From NCBI RefSeq assembly GCF_000332095.2, contig NZ_KI913949.1:3199715-3263714 (forward strand): a DNA stretch of 64,000 bases, read 5' to 3'. Shown here piece by piece: positions 36,502 to 43,312 of the stretch. Position numbers and translations under genes: made by a program. This stretch comes from Leptolyngbya sp. PCC 6406. Its GTDB lineage: Bacteria > Cyanobacteriota > Cyanobacteriia > Phormidesmidales > Phormidesmidaceae. The notes beneath the pieces are model-generated. The model was not told the origin of the DNA. It saw only the letters and a list, made by a program, of their open reading frames with translations, and did not search any database. The first letter of the stretch is position 1. The number at the start of each line of letters is the position of its first letter.

Positions 36502-37050
36502 TTAAACCGGCGTCAGTTGACCATCCACATCCGCCCCAACAGCCTGGGACAGGTCTGTTCGCTGTCCATAGGCCCCCTGCCAACGGCATCCCGTCAGATC
36601 CGCCCGATGAAGAATTGCCCCGGTCAAATCCGCATGTCGCAGGTCAGCCCCCCGTAGGTTGCTGCCCGTTAAGTCGGCGTAGCACAGGCGACTGTGGCTC
36701 AAGACCGCATTTTGCAACTGGGCTCCCCGCAGGTTAGCCAATCGTAGATCGGCCTGGGTGCAGCGACTACCCGACAGTTGCGCTGCCACAAGTTGACTGC
36801 GAATTAAAATGGCTCGGTCCAGACAAGCGGCCTCTAGGCAGGCGTGGGTCAGGTTGGCCCGCCACAGCATGGCCCCGGTCAAGTCCGCTTCCTGGAAGAG
36901 ACCGTAGCTGAGGTTAGCCCCCGCTAAATCGGCTTGGACTAGCTGCACGCCCTGCAACTGGATACCCGGCAACCAGGCTTCACGAAGATCTACCTGGCCA
37001 AAATCCCGTCGTCCCTCCGCGTAACCCCGTAGGAGTTGGACCATTTCCAT
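36502..37050 (-). CDS. Pentapeptide repeat protein
   Basis: From the ATG at 37050 (a GTG at 37065 is alternative) the 182-residue protein consists largely of A(D/N)Lxx repeats: VQADLAGANLSYGLFQEADL, AMLWRANLTHACLE, then LCYADLTGSNLRGADLRHADL. These fold into a right-handed quadrilateral beta-helix. There is no signal peptide or membrane segment. Some pentapeptide proteins mimic DNA or shield gyrase, but most cyanobacterial ones have no known role. It converges on flv1 with seven bases between the coding ends. Confidence 0.82.
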   Translation of the reverse strand: MEMVQLLRGYAEGRRDFGQVDLREAWLPGIQLQGVQLVQADLAGANLSYGLFQEADLTGAMLWRANLTHACLEAACLDRAILIRSQLVAAQLSGSRCTQADLRLANLRGAQLQNAVLSHSRLCYADLTGSNLRGADLRHADLTGAILHRADLTGCRWQGAYGQRTDLSQAVGADVDGQLTPV

Positions 37051-37309
37051 CTTGGTGTTCCCCACAATTCCAGCCCCATCCCCGACAAGTGTTGCGGCCC
37101 TCCAGGAATACAGGCGGCATAACGTTAGACAGCAAACGTTAAGTAATGTAACAACCTTTCAGGATGTCGGCAAGGGATTCGGGGCTAGAAGGGCGGCAAT
37201 CTGCCTGCACCAGGGGGAGAAGTCCGCCCCCTGGGCTCTAGAGGCTCCTAGATTTCCCGCCTATAATTGGGGGTGAACCACCCACACCTCGGGCAGCGGG
37301 AGAACATCC

Positions 37310-37804
37310 ATGGCGGCACCTTCAGGACAGAGGCAGTTAACGGTGTCCTACATCCTCTGGATTGCAGGATTTATGAGTCCTTTTGCGGGGCTACACCGCC
37401 TTTACAACGGCAAGATTGGTAGTGGATTGCTGTGGTTATGTACCTGGGGTCTTTTTGGTGTGGGTCAGTTTATAGATGTTTTCTTCGTACCGGGGATGGC
37501 GGAGGAACAGCAGTTCAAACTGCGGGCTAAATATGGCTACAGTCCCTTTGGCCCTTTAGATCCCCAGCCTCAACCTACCGTCACCGTTCCCGAGACCCCA
37601 GAACAGAAAATGGCCAAACTTCTCAGGGCCGCTGCCAAGCATGGGGGTCAGCTTTCCGTTACCAAGGCGGTGATGGAGACGGAGTTGGGTTTTGAAGAAA
37701 CGGAAACACTCCTCAGGGATATGGTCAAAAGGGGCTACGTTGCCGTCAGCAATCATCCCAGTACTGGGGTGGTTGTGTATCACTTCGATGAACTGACGGT
37801 ATAG
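37310..37804 (+). CDS. TM2-domain membrane protein
   Basis: The 164-residue protein has a TM2 domain (about 10-70): SYILWIAGFMSPFAGLHRLYNG followed by LLWLCTWGLFGVGQFIDVFFVP, two helices joined by a short turn. The soluble C-terminal half (about 95-164) looks like a winged-helix: KMAKLLRAAAKHGGQLSVTK then LLRDMVKRGYV. No partner is known and the gene stands alone. The ATG at 37310 begins MAAPSGQRQL; the short frame upstream (37052-37276) is not coding. Confidence 0.8.
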   Translation: MAAPSGQRQLTVSYILWIAGFMSPFAGLHRLYNGKIGSGLLWLCTWGLFGVGQFIDVFFVPGMAEEQQFKLRAKYGYSPFGPLDPQPQPTVTVPETPEQKMAKLLRAAAKHGGQLSVTKAVMETELGFEETETLLRDMVKRGYVAVSNHPSTGVVVYHFDELTV

Positions 37805-37876
37805 GAAAAATCTAGCCCCTACCCCAGGCGAATCTCGCTGATGCTAGTGGCTCTGGAGACACAAATCTCCCCATCC

Positions 37877-38731
37877 TTAGTCCATGACTCCGGTGAAGAC
37901 TTGCTCGGCGGGGCCGGTCATATACACTCGGTTCTCGGGGGCGGACCATTCAATCCGCAGGGGACCACCGGGAAGTTCCACTGTGGCAATGCGATCGCAC
38001 CGCTCTGTCAACACCGCCGCCACCACTGCGGCACAGGCCCCCGTACCGCAGGCCAGGGTCGCTCCGGCCCCCCGTTCCCACACCCGCATTTTGAGATAGT
38101 CTCGCGCCATGACTTCGATAAATTCGGTATTGATGCGCTGGGGAAAGGCAATGTGGTGCTCAAATTTTGGCCCTAGGGTCGCTAAATCCAGGCTGGCAAC
38201 ATCCTCGACAAAGGTGATGCAGTGGGGGTTGCCCATGCTGACGGCGGTCACCACCCAGGGCTGTTGATCCACCCCCAAAGATTGGCTGATCACCCGCTGG
38301 TCTGGGGCTACCAGGGTGGTGGGAATTTCCCCTGCTAGCAACTGGGGTTCGCCCATATCTACCGTGACTTGGCCATCGGGTTGCAGGGTGGGGGTGATGG
38401 TACCCGCTAGGGTATGGATGGTATAGGCTTTGGGGGGTGCAGCGGGCTGGCCGTCTGCCGTTTCTAGGGTGGCGATGAATTTAGCTAGACAGCGAATGCC
38501 GTTGCCGCACATCTCTGGCTCGGAACCATCGGAGTTGAAAATCCGCATGGTGTAGTCTGTGCCCTGCTGCCCCGGCAACACAAAGATGACGCCGTCAGCA
38601 CCGATGCCAAAGTTGCGATCGCACCATTTCACCGCCTGTTCTGGGGTCAGGCAGGGTGCTGACTGGTGGCGATTATCCACCAACACAAAGTCATTTCCTA
38701 AGCCGTGGTACTTGCTAAAGGCGATGGCCAT
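37877..38731 (-). CDS. dapF: Diaminopimelate epimerase
   Basis: The protein (284 residues from the ATG at 38731, [15 protein letters not shown]) carries both catalytic Cys motifs: [17 protein letters not shown] and [11 protein letters not shown]. It interconverts LL- and meso-diaminopimelate for lysine and peptidoglycan synthesis. Three upstream in-frame ATG codons (to 38758) add residues not found in the family. It is divergent from hfq, with about 160 bp between the starts; the pair is often neighbouring in cyanobacteria. Confidence 0.95.
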   Translation of the reverse strand: MAIAFSKYHGLGNDFVLVDNRHQSAPCLTPEQAVKWCDRNFGIGADGVIFVLPGQQGTDYTMRIFNSDGSEPEMCGNGIRCLAKFIATLETADGQPAAPPKAYTIHTLAGTITPTLQPDGQVTVDMGEPQLLAGEIPTTLVAPDQRVISQSLGVDQQPWVVTAVSMGNPHCITFVEDVASLDLATLGPKFEHHIAFPQRINTEFIEVMARDYLKMRVWERGAGATLACGTGACAAVVAAVLTERCDRIATVELPGGPLRIEWSAPENRVYMTGPAEQVFTGVMD

Positions 38732-38892
38732 GGTCTTCATCCTGCGCATAATGCGCATAAATGGGGCGCTTTAATCGCCCCCAAACCGTCCCTATCCTAG
38801 AACTTTCCTGGGGCTTCCGGTTCAACCTGGGGGAAACCGGGTAAGTTAAAACCAATGTGTTTTACGGGCTGCTCGACGGGGCAGCACTTGCC

Positions 38893-39102
38893 ATGAGCTT
38901 AGAACTGGATACGGGCCTACCAAGTACAAAGCTGATGCAGGGGTTTCTGCGGGATAAGCAGACCCTCGAAATCAAGCTCACCACCGGAGATACCTTTAAC
39001 GGGACGCTTCGCTGGCAGGATCCAGATTGTGTCTGTATCGAAGCAGAGGGGCAATCTGTGGTGCTCTGGCGCACTGCGATCGCCTACGTTAAAGCTGTCT
39101 GA
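38893..39102 (+). CDS. hfq: Cyanobacterial Hfq
   Basis: From the ATG at 38893 the protein has 69 residues (MSLELDTGLPSTKLMQGFLR, then LEIKLTTGDTFNGTLRWQD and CVCIEAEGQSVVLWRTAI), the Sm fold in its short cyanobacterial form. In Synechocystis Hfq is needed for motility and DNA uptake and acts through the type IV pilus ATPase PilB1 rather than as a general sRNA chaperone. The in-frame upstream ATG at 38857 adds 12 residues that do not fit the family. The M23 peptidase gene follows 28 bp downstream. Confidence 0.9.
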   Translation: MSLELDTGLPSTKLMQGFLRDKQTLEIKLTTGDTFNGTLRWQDPDCVCIEAEGQSVVLWRTAIAYVKAV

Positions 39103-39130
39103 TGGAGTCTGACCCCCACCGCCACCGGCC

Positions 39131-40087
39131 ATGAACGATTTCCTGAACTGCCATAGTCAGCAACCGGCCCCCATGGGCCATCGCACCCTGACGCCTAAAC
39201 TCCGGCTTTTACGACGACCTTCCCGATGGCGATCAGGACTGTTGCTGCTACTGGCGGGGATTACCACCCTGCTGGTGTTCCTGAGTCAAGGCCCCGCCCT
39301 AGCCTACGAAGTGACCATTGATCCGGCGGGGCCAAGTCAGGGAGACACGGTCTCGATTCTCGTGACGGGGCGCACGGGAGCCGCTGAGCCCCCCACCATT
39401 ACCGTCAACGGCGAGACCTACCCCACCTTTGCCCTGGGCGGCGATCGCTATCGCGCCTTTGTCCCCACTAGTCCGCTCCAACCCTCGGGGCGCTATGTGG
39501 TCAGGGTGACTGGCCCTGAGGACACGCGCAACCCCGCTTTCTGGCTCAGCCGTCGGAACTTTCGCATCCAGCGGATTACCCTGCCCGCCAGTAGCAGAAA
39601 TCTGGGCACCGATCATGAATTTAACCGAGTGGATGCCTTCAAAGCCCTGATCACGCCTGAACAGCATTGGAATGGGGCTTTTCTTCGGCCTAGCCAAGGG
39701 CGAGTCAGTTCCGAGTATGGGGTGCGCCGCTACTACAATGGCGTCTTTGCTGAAAACTATTACCATCGGGGCATAGACTATGCCGCCCCCACGGGTACCC
39801 CCGTTATTGCTCCTGCAGCCGGTCGGGTAGCCCTCGTGGGGCGTGTAGCAGATGGCTTTGAACTCCATGGCAACACCATTGGCGTTGACCACGGCCAAGG
39901 GGTTGCTAGTATTTTCATCCATCTCAACAGCATTGCGGTACAGGAGGGAGATTTTGTCCAGCCCGGACAGACTATCGGTACCATTGGCAACACTGGGGCT
40001 TCCACTGGGCCACACCTGCATTGGGGGCTCTATGTAAATGGGGTGGCGGTTGATCCGGGTCCGTGGCTAAACCGTCGAATGGATTAG
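39131..40087 (+). CDS. M23 family murein metalloendopeptidase
   Basis: The 318-residue protein has a positively charged start and a transmembrane or signal segment (about 35-58, LLLLLAGITTLLVF). A beta domain of about 110 residues follows, and the LytM/M23 domain covers about 200-318. The zinc ligands are in YYHRGIDYAAPTGTP and TGPHLHWGL. Such enzymes cut peptide cross-links in the periplasm or act as activators when inactive; both ligand motifs are intact here, so activity is expected. It may share a transcript with hfq 28 bp upstream. A later in-frame ATG 14 codons in is a possible start. Confidence 0.9.
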   Translation: MNDFLNCHSQQPAPMGHRTLTPKLRLLRRPSRWRSGLLLLLAGITTLLVFLSQGPALAYEVTIDPAGPSQGDTVSILVTGRTGAAEPPTITVNGETYPTFALGGDRYRAFVPTSPLQPSGRYVVRVTGPEDTRNPAFWLSRRNFRIQRITLPASSRNLGTDHEFNRVDAFKALITPEQHWNGAFLRPSQGRVSSEYGVRRYYNGVFAENYYHRGIDYAAPTGTPVIAPAAGRVALVGRVADGFELHGNTIGVDHGQGVASIFIHLNSIAVQEGDFVQPGQTIGTIGNTGASTGPHLHWGLYVNGVAVDPGPWLNRRMD

Positions 40088-40280
40088 GCAGTTGAGCCCT
40101 ATCCAGACCTGGGGCAGGAATTTAGCTAGAACACCCTAAAGTTATGGATCACCATGTCAGCTTTGGGTAGGTCAGGGGCACAATAGGCGCAGCAAAACGA
40201 AGATGGGTTCCTGATTCTTACCCGGCTTCTGACCACATCTGCGCTGATATGACAACGGAGCATGGGGACATCACAAAATT

Positions 40281-40823
40281 ATGACTATTGAGAAAATTGT
40301 GGAGCAGGCGCTCCAAGACGGTTACTTGACCCCCGCCATGGAAGCGGAGGTGGGGCGAATCTGTGACACCGCTTCTGAACTCTCCATTGAAGAGTACATG
40401 GCCCTCGATCGCCTGATGGGTGCCCTACTCACGGGAGAGGTTGTGGCGGTTCCCCGCAAGCAGTTCATCAACGTGATGGAGGAGCTGGTGCTAACGGAGG
40501 CCATCTCGCGGGTAGCGGAAATCGAAGCTAGCACCGACAATACTCTAGATTTGGGAGATATTGCGGCCTACGCTCTCAACCGGCTACCGCCTCTCTATGC
40601 CACCACGGAGGAGGGTGCCAATTATCAACGGGATAAGGCGCGGGCTGAATTGGCGGTCCTGATTTCTGACCAAGTGAAGGATGCTATTGCCTGCAATATG
40701 AACCAGCCGGAGTTTTATCCCGAGCGTCAAACTATTCGCAAGGGTGACGATGTCTTGGGCCAGGTCAGCAGCCTGCTGAAGGATCATGCTTTCAAGTTTG
40801 AGCCCAAGTTAGAGCCCAAGTAG
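40281..40823 (+). CDS. ComFB-like / CdgR-type protein
   Basis: The 180-residue protein contains FINVMEELVLTEAISRVAEI and LDLGDIAAYALNRLPPLYATTEEG, the ComFB domain (about 60-150). Cyanobacterial ComFB-type proteins (CdgR) have been described as c-di-GMP receptors. The N-terminal ~55 residues (MTIEKIVEQALQDGYLTPAM) are also helical and conserved with this group. It stands alone and ends at a clear intrinsic terminator. With the diguanylate cyclase at 5656, it is the second likely c-di-GMP component in the window. Confidence 0.78.
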   Translation: MTIEKIVEQALQDGYLTPAMEAEVGRICDTASELSIEEYMALDRLMGALLTGEVVAVPRKQFINVMEELVLTEAISRVAEIEASTDNTLDLGDIAAYALNRLPPLYATTEEGANYQRDKARAELAVLISDQVKDAIACNMNQPEFYPERQTIRKGDDVLGQVSSLLKDHAFKFEPKLEPK

Positions 40824-40908
40824 TTCAGGTTTCTCGTTTCCAGGAAACGGTTTCTGCCTGTCTCCACTCTCAGTTTGTCCGTAACGCTCTCTAGCAACTC
40901 CCTCGGTT

Positions 40909-40935
40909 AAGGTCGGCTCTGCCGACCTTTTTTTT
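40909..40935 (+). terminator. Intrinsic terminator after ComFB-like gene
   Basis: AAGGTCGGC-TCT-GCCGACCTT forms a perfect nine-base stem followed by an uninterrupted run of T. It lies 86 bp after the stop of the ComFB-like gene and reads on the plus strand only, because the other side has no T run. Confidence 0.92.
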
Positions 40936-40953
40936 GGGTTTCTGCTGGGGGTT

Positions 40954-41529
40954 TTATTGCGGGCGCACGGAGATGGGGGTGCCGATGCTCAGGTATGCAA
41001 ACAGGGTCTGAATATCGCGATCGCGCATTCGCACACAGCCATGGGACACGGCCTCTCCGACTAATTCCTCTGCATAGGTGCCATGGATGCCGACTCGAAA
41101 ATTATTGGGGGCAAAGGCGAAGCCCACCCAACGGGAGCCTAGGGGATTGTCTGGGCCGGGGCTGACGGCTTCTCCGGTGATAGGATGCTGCCACACCGGA
41201 TCTTCCCGTAGATCGAGCACGGTAAAGTGACCGATGGGGGTTTCCCACTCATCTTTACCAATGGCGACGGGGAAGGTATGGATGCGGGTCTCCCCTTCGT
41301 AGAGTTCCAGTTCCCGGCGATCGAGGCGAATCACTACGCGGGTCCGGCTCACTCTGGCCGCTACGGGGGAGCGCTCTAGGATGAATTCCAGGCGATGTAT
41401 CGAAGAGGGCTGCCACAGGATTTGTGAGGGTTGCGATCGCAGATTGCTCCACTGCCCCGACAGCAACACTGCCGACGCTCCAAAACAGAGCGCCATAGCA
41501 CAGCGACGAAGCGGTGATTGGGTCAGCAT
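40954..41529 (-). CDS. L,D-transpeptidase (YkuD fold)
   Basis: The 191-residue protein begins MLTQSPLRRCAMALCFGASA, an export signal, and carries the YkuD catalytic pattern FRVGIHGTYA followed by VSHGCVRMRDRDI with the active Cys. The middle RRELELYEGETRIHTFPVAI is the standard family entry. It forms or edits 3-3 peptidoglycan cross-links, or attaches proteins to the wall, in the periplasm. It is convergent with the ComFB-like gene and beyond that gene's terminator. Confidence 0.92.
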   Translation of the reverse strand: MLTQSPLRRCAMALCFGASAVLLSGQWSNLRSQPSQILWQPSSIHRLEFILERSPVAARVSRTRVVIRLDRRELELYEGETRIHTFPVAIGKDEWETPIGHFTVLDLREDPVWQHPITGEAVSPGPDNPLGSRWVGFAFAPNNFRVGIHGTYAEELVGEAVSHGCVRMRDRDIQTLFAYLSIGTPISVRPQ

Positions 41530-41545
41530 GGTCCTAGAATCTCGG

Positions 41546-41578
41546 TATAGCGGTTGCCAGTCTGGTTACGACCAGACT
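41546..41578. repeat. Half-element of the TATAGCGGTT repeat family
   Basis: TATAGCGGTTG is followed at 41559-41578 by AGTCTGGT-TACG-ACCAGACT, a perfect eight-base stem. Only the left end of the family is recognisable; no matching right end was seen. It sits just upstream of the L,D-transpeptidase start. Confidence 0.5.
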
Positions 41579-41689
41579 GCGATCCTGCGATCCAATTTAC
41601 TTTGCCCCTAAGCATCAGAGGGGTGCCGGGTATCGTGGGCACATTGGCCGAAGCTATCTTCACTTCTCAGGATAACCGTTTCTAGTTCG

Positions 41690-41790
41690 GCATCACTCCC
41701 ATGAATTGTTCTCCCTTTTAAATTCTGTAGGGCTGTACCCTTCCCGTAAAGTATTTTGAATTTCTTTGACGGAGCAAGCCTCTCTAGCCA
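41690..41790 (-). pseudogene. Relic of NACHT-HEAT protein tail (copy A)
   Basis: The minus strand reads VKEIQNTLREGYSPTEFKRE, matching the tail EIQNALLAGRSSTESKSEED of the intact NACHT-HEAT protein at 43313 and the second relic at 42531. Nothing else of that gene is present here. It lies downstream (in transcript sense) of the UPF0175/PIN remnants. Confidence 0.6.
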
Positions 41791-41843
41791 ACTCTGCTAA
41801 TTTCCGTTTATCATTACTAATTTTCTCCTGCTAGCTTCAAAGC

Positions 41844-42040
41844 AGTTAGGCGTTAAGGACATCTTGCTCAAGTTCTTCAGGGGTAAGTGCAAACGGGGAA
41901 ACCTGGTATCGGCCTAGTAATGTGAGGAATTCAACCCGTGACACTTGAGCTAATTGAGCAGCTCTTCCTGAAGACAGTTTCCCTAATTCAAACAACTTGA
42001 CGGCTGCCAATATTGATAGCTCCCGCGACGATGATATTTC
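41844..42040 (-). pseudogene. UPF0175 antitoxin fragment, 5' end missing
   Basis: In a minus-strand frame distinct from the PIN gene, the sequence reads SRELSILAAVKLFELGKLSS then GRAAQLAQVSRVEFLTLLGR and ends ELEQDVLNA with a TAA at 41844-41846. This is the typical C-terminal two-thirds of a UPF0175 antitoxin. The N-terminal third is absent, and the frame runs back into the truncated PIN gene, so a deletion appears to have joined the two. Confidence 0.75.
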
Positions 42041-42350
42041 TCTGGACTGCCAAAGAAAACGCTTGATGAAGAATTGGTTGTGTTAAATATACAACCTGAA
42101 ACACTCCACCTAGATAGACAGTTTCGATCAATGCCTTAGCTTCTTCAGCGGTTAGCGGCTTATTTTTCATGGCTATGGGGTTGGTCAGAATTCGGTAAAG
42201 CTCGAATAAATTTTGTTCAGCTATCACGCCACTAAACTCTCTGGCAAATATCGCTGACAATAATGCAGCAGAGGTATCATGGTGCTGTGATGAAGCATCA
42301 TGGGCATACACCAACACGTTGGTGTCAAGAAAGAGACGAGTCTGTGTCAT
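41988..42350 (-). CDS. PIN-domain toxin (VapC-like), C-terminus replaced
   Basis: The 120-residue frame starts MTQTRLFLDTNVLVYAHDAS (first catalytic Asp) and continues through GVIAEQNLFELYRILTNP and LTAEEAKALIETV. The normal PIN C-terminal acidic motif (around a 'DA' helix) is missing: after QRNIIVAGA the frame runs into DNA of a UPF0175 gene read out of frame, ending IGSRQVV. It is therefore probably inactive as an RNase. The start overlaps the antitoxin end by 26 bp, as in active VapBC pairs. Confidence 0.75.
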   Translation of the reverse strand: MTQTRLFLDTNVLVYAHDASSQHHDTSAALLSAIFAREFSGVIAEQNLFELYRILTNPIAMKNKPLTAEEAKALIETVYLGGVFQVVYLTQPILHQAFSLAVQRNIIVAGAINIGSRQVV

Positions 42351-42522
42351 AAATATGCTCTCGCTCTAAATAGTCATCTTTGATGCCGAGGTCGAAGACT
42401 GGAAAGGGATAAGCTTCTCTGCGAATGGGCACGATCGCCACTTCAATCTCGTCCCCGTCTTGAAAGCCTTCTGGCAAGGGCTCTATGAGAATGATTGTTT
42501 TGTCTTTAATAATGCCTTTCAT
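42325..42522 (-). CDS. VapB-like antitoxin
   Basis: The 65-residue protein (MKGIIKDKTIILIEPLPEGF, then GDEIEVAIVP) has the short beta-strand N-terminus with 'LPEGFxDGDEIEV' found in AbrB-like and related antitoxins partnered with PIN toxins. It precedes and overlaps the truncated PIN gene. It may now be an orphan antitoxin, because its toxin looks damaged. Confidence 0.72.
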   Translation of the reverse strand: MKGIIKDKTIILIEPLPEGFQDGDEIEVAIVPIRREAYPFPVFDLGIKDDYLEREHIYDTDSSLS

Positions 42523-42530
42523 AAACTTGA

Positions 42531-42640
42531 TTCCTCTTTGAATTCTGTAGGGCTATGCCCTTCCCGTAGGGTATTTTGCATTTCTAATTTCTCTAGCTGC
42601 TTCTGTATCCATTGTCACAATTTTTTGTCGGAGTCATTGA
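42531..42640 (-). pseudogene. Relic of NACHT-HEAT protein tail (copy B)
   Basis: The minus strand reads AINDSDKKL, a stop, then QWIQKQLEKLEMQNTLREGH and SPTEFKEESS. This aligns with THDPDEQLRQWAQDQLEHLE and IQNALLAGRSSTESKSEED, the last ~45 residues of the NACHT-HEAT protein at 43313. An internal stop replaces one Arg. It lies directly between the two toxin-antitoxin modules. Confidence 0.75.
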
Positions 42641-42659
42641 TGGCAAGATCGCAAACTCC

Positions 42660-43076
42660 TTACTCATTTTGCAGCCAGTTTTGGATGGACAATTCTGAAA
42701 TTCGTTCAAAGTGGTTTAAATTATTTGTCACGACTGGAAGACCATTCACCAAAGCAGTGGATGCAATCAAGATATCGGCATCTCCAATTAAGTTTCCACG
42801 TTGTTTAAGGAATGCATAAATATCTGATGCTTTGATGATCATTTCATCTGTCAGCGGTAAAACAATATTTGCGTCACAGAAGCGCTCAAAGGCCGTCAAT
42901 TGTTTTGTCGCGTTCTTAGCCTTTAACCCTCTCAGGATTTCGTATCGAGTAATGATGGAAAAGGTGAACTGTCTTTGAGTTGACAAATAAGTTTGAGCTT
43001 TGGGAATCACGACAGGATCTCTACGGAGAATGGCAGAGAGAATATCCGTATCTAGAAGTACAGGTATTCCGGTCAT
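42660..43076 (-). CDS. vapC: VapC-type PIN-domain toxin
   Basis: The complete 138-residue protein begins PVLLDTDILSAILRRDP (catalytic Asp) and contains TRYEILRGL (Glu) and LIGDADILIASTAL (Asp pair), the four-acid PIN active site, with VTNNLNHFERI near the end. VapC toxins are Mg2+-dependent RNases, many cutting tRNA. Its start overlaps the antitoxin gene by 4 bp. It is the intact module of the two in this block. Confidence 0.9.
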   Translation of the reverse strand: MTGIPVLLDTDILSAILRRDPVVIPKAQTYLSTQRQFTFSIITRYEILRGLKAKNATKQLTAFERFCDANIVLPLTDEMIIKASDIYAFLKQRGNLIGDADILIASTALVNGLPVVTNNLNHFERISELSIQNWLQNE

Positions 43077-43312
43077 GATTCAGTCTCTTCTTCAAAGAAA
43101 TTCCTGCGATCAAGTGCGATTTGCTCAATCTCATCAATTTCGTCATCGGAAAGCCCTGCATAGACTTCAGCCGCTAACTGAAGCATCTTATCGGGTGGAA
43201 TTTCTGCTTTTGTGTGAATGATGAGTTGAACTGCTTGGCCTTCTGAAAACTCCAGAGTTTTCAAAGGTCTAAAAACACCATTCTCATAAATTGCTTCGAT
43301 AACTTGCTCCAT
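43073..43312 (-). CDS. DUF104 / AF2212-like antitoxin
   Basis: The 79-residue protein opens QVIEAIYENGVFRPLKTLEF then SEGQAVQLII, the DUF104 (AF2212-like) pattern seen in antitoxins of PIN toxins. The C-terminal half is acidic and helical and should cover the toxin. The ATG follows the TAG of the NACHT-HEAT gene directly (TAGATG), and vapC follows with a 4-bp overlap, so all three may be translated from one message. Confidence 0.85.
   Translation of the reverse strand: MEQVIEAIYENGVFRPLKTLEFSEGQAVQLIIHTKAEIPPDKMLQLAAEVYAGLSDDEIDEIEQIALDRRNFFEEETES

Noticed and set aside
37052-37276. 74-codon frame upstream of the TM2 gene
   Set aside because: No family resemblance, overlaps the start of the pentapeptide gene, and no ribosome-binding site.
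40960-41000. Terminator at 40909 serving both strands
   Set aside because: The opposite side of the stem is preceded by A bases and followed by none of the T run a minus-strand terminator needs.
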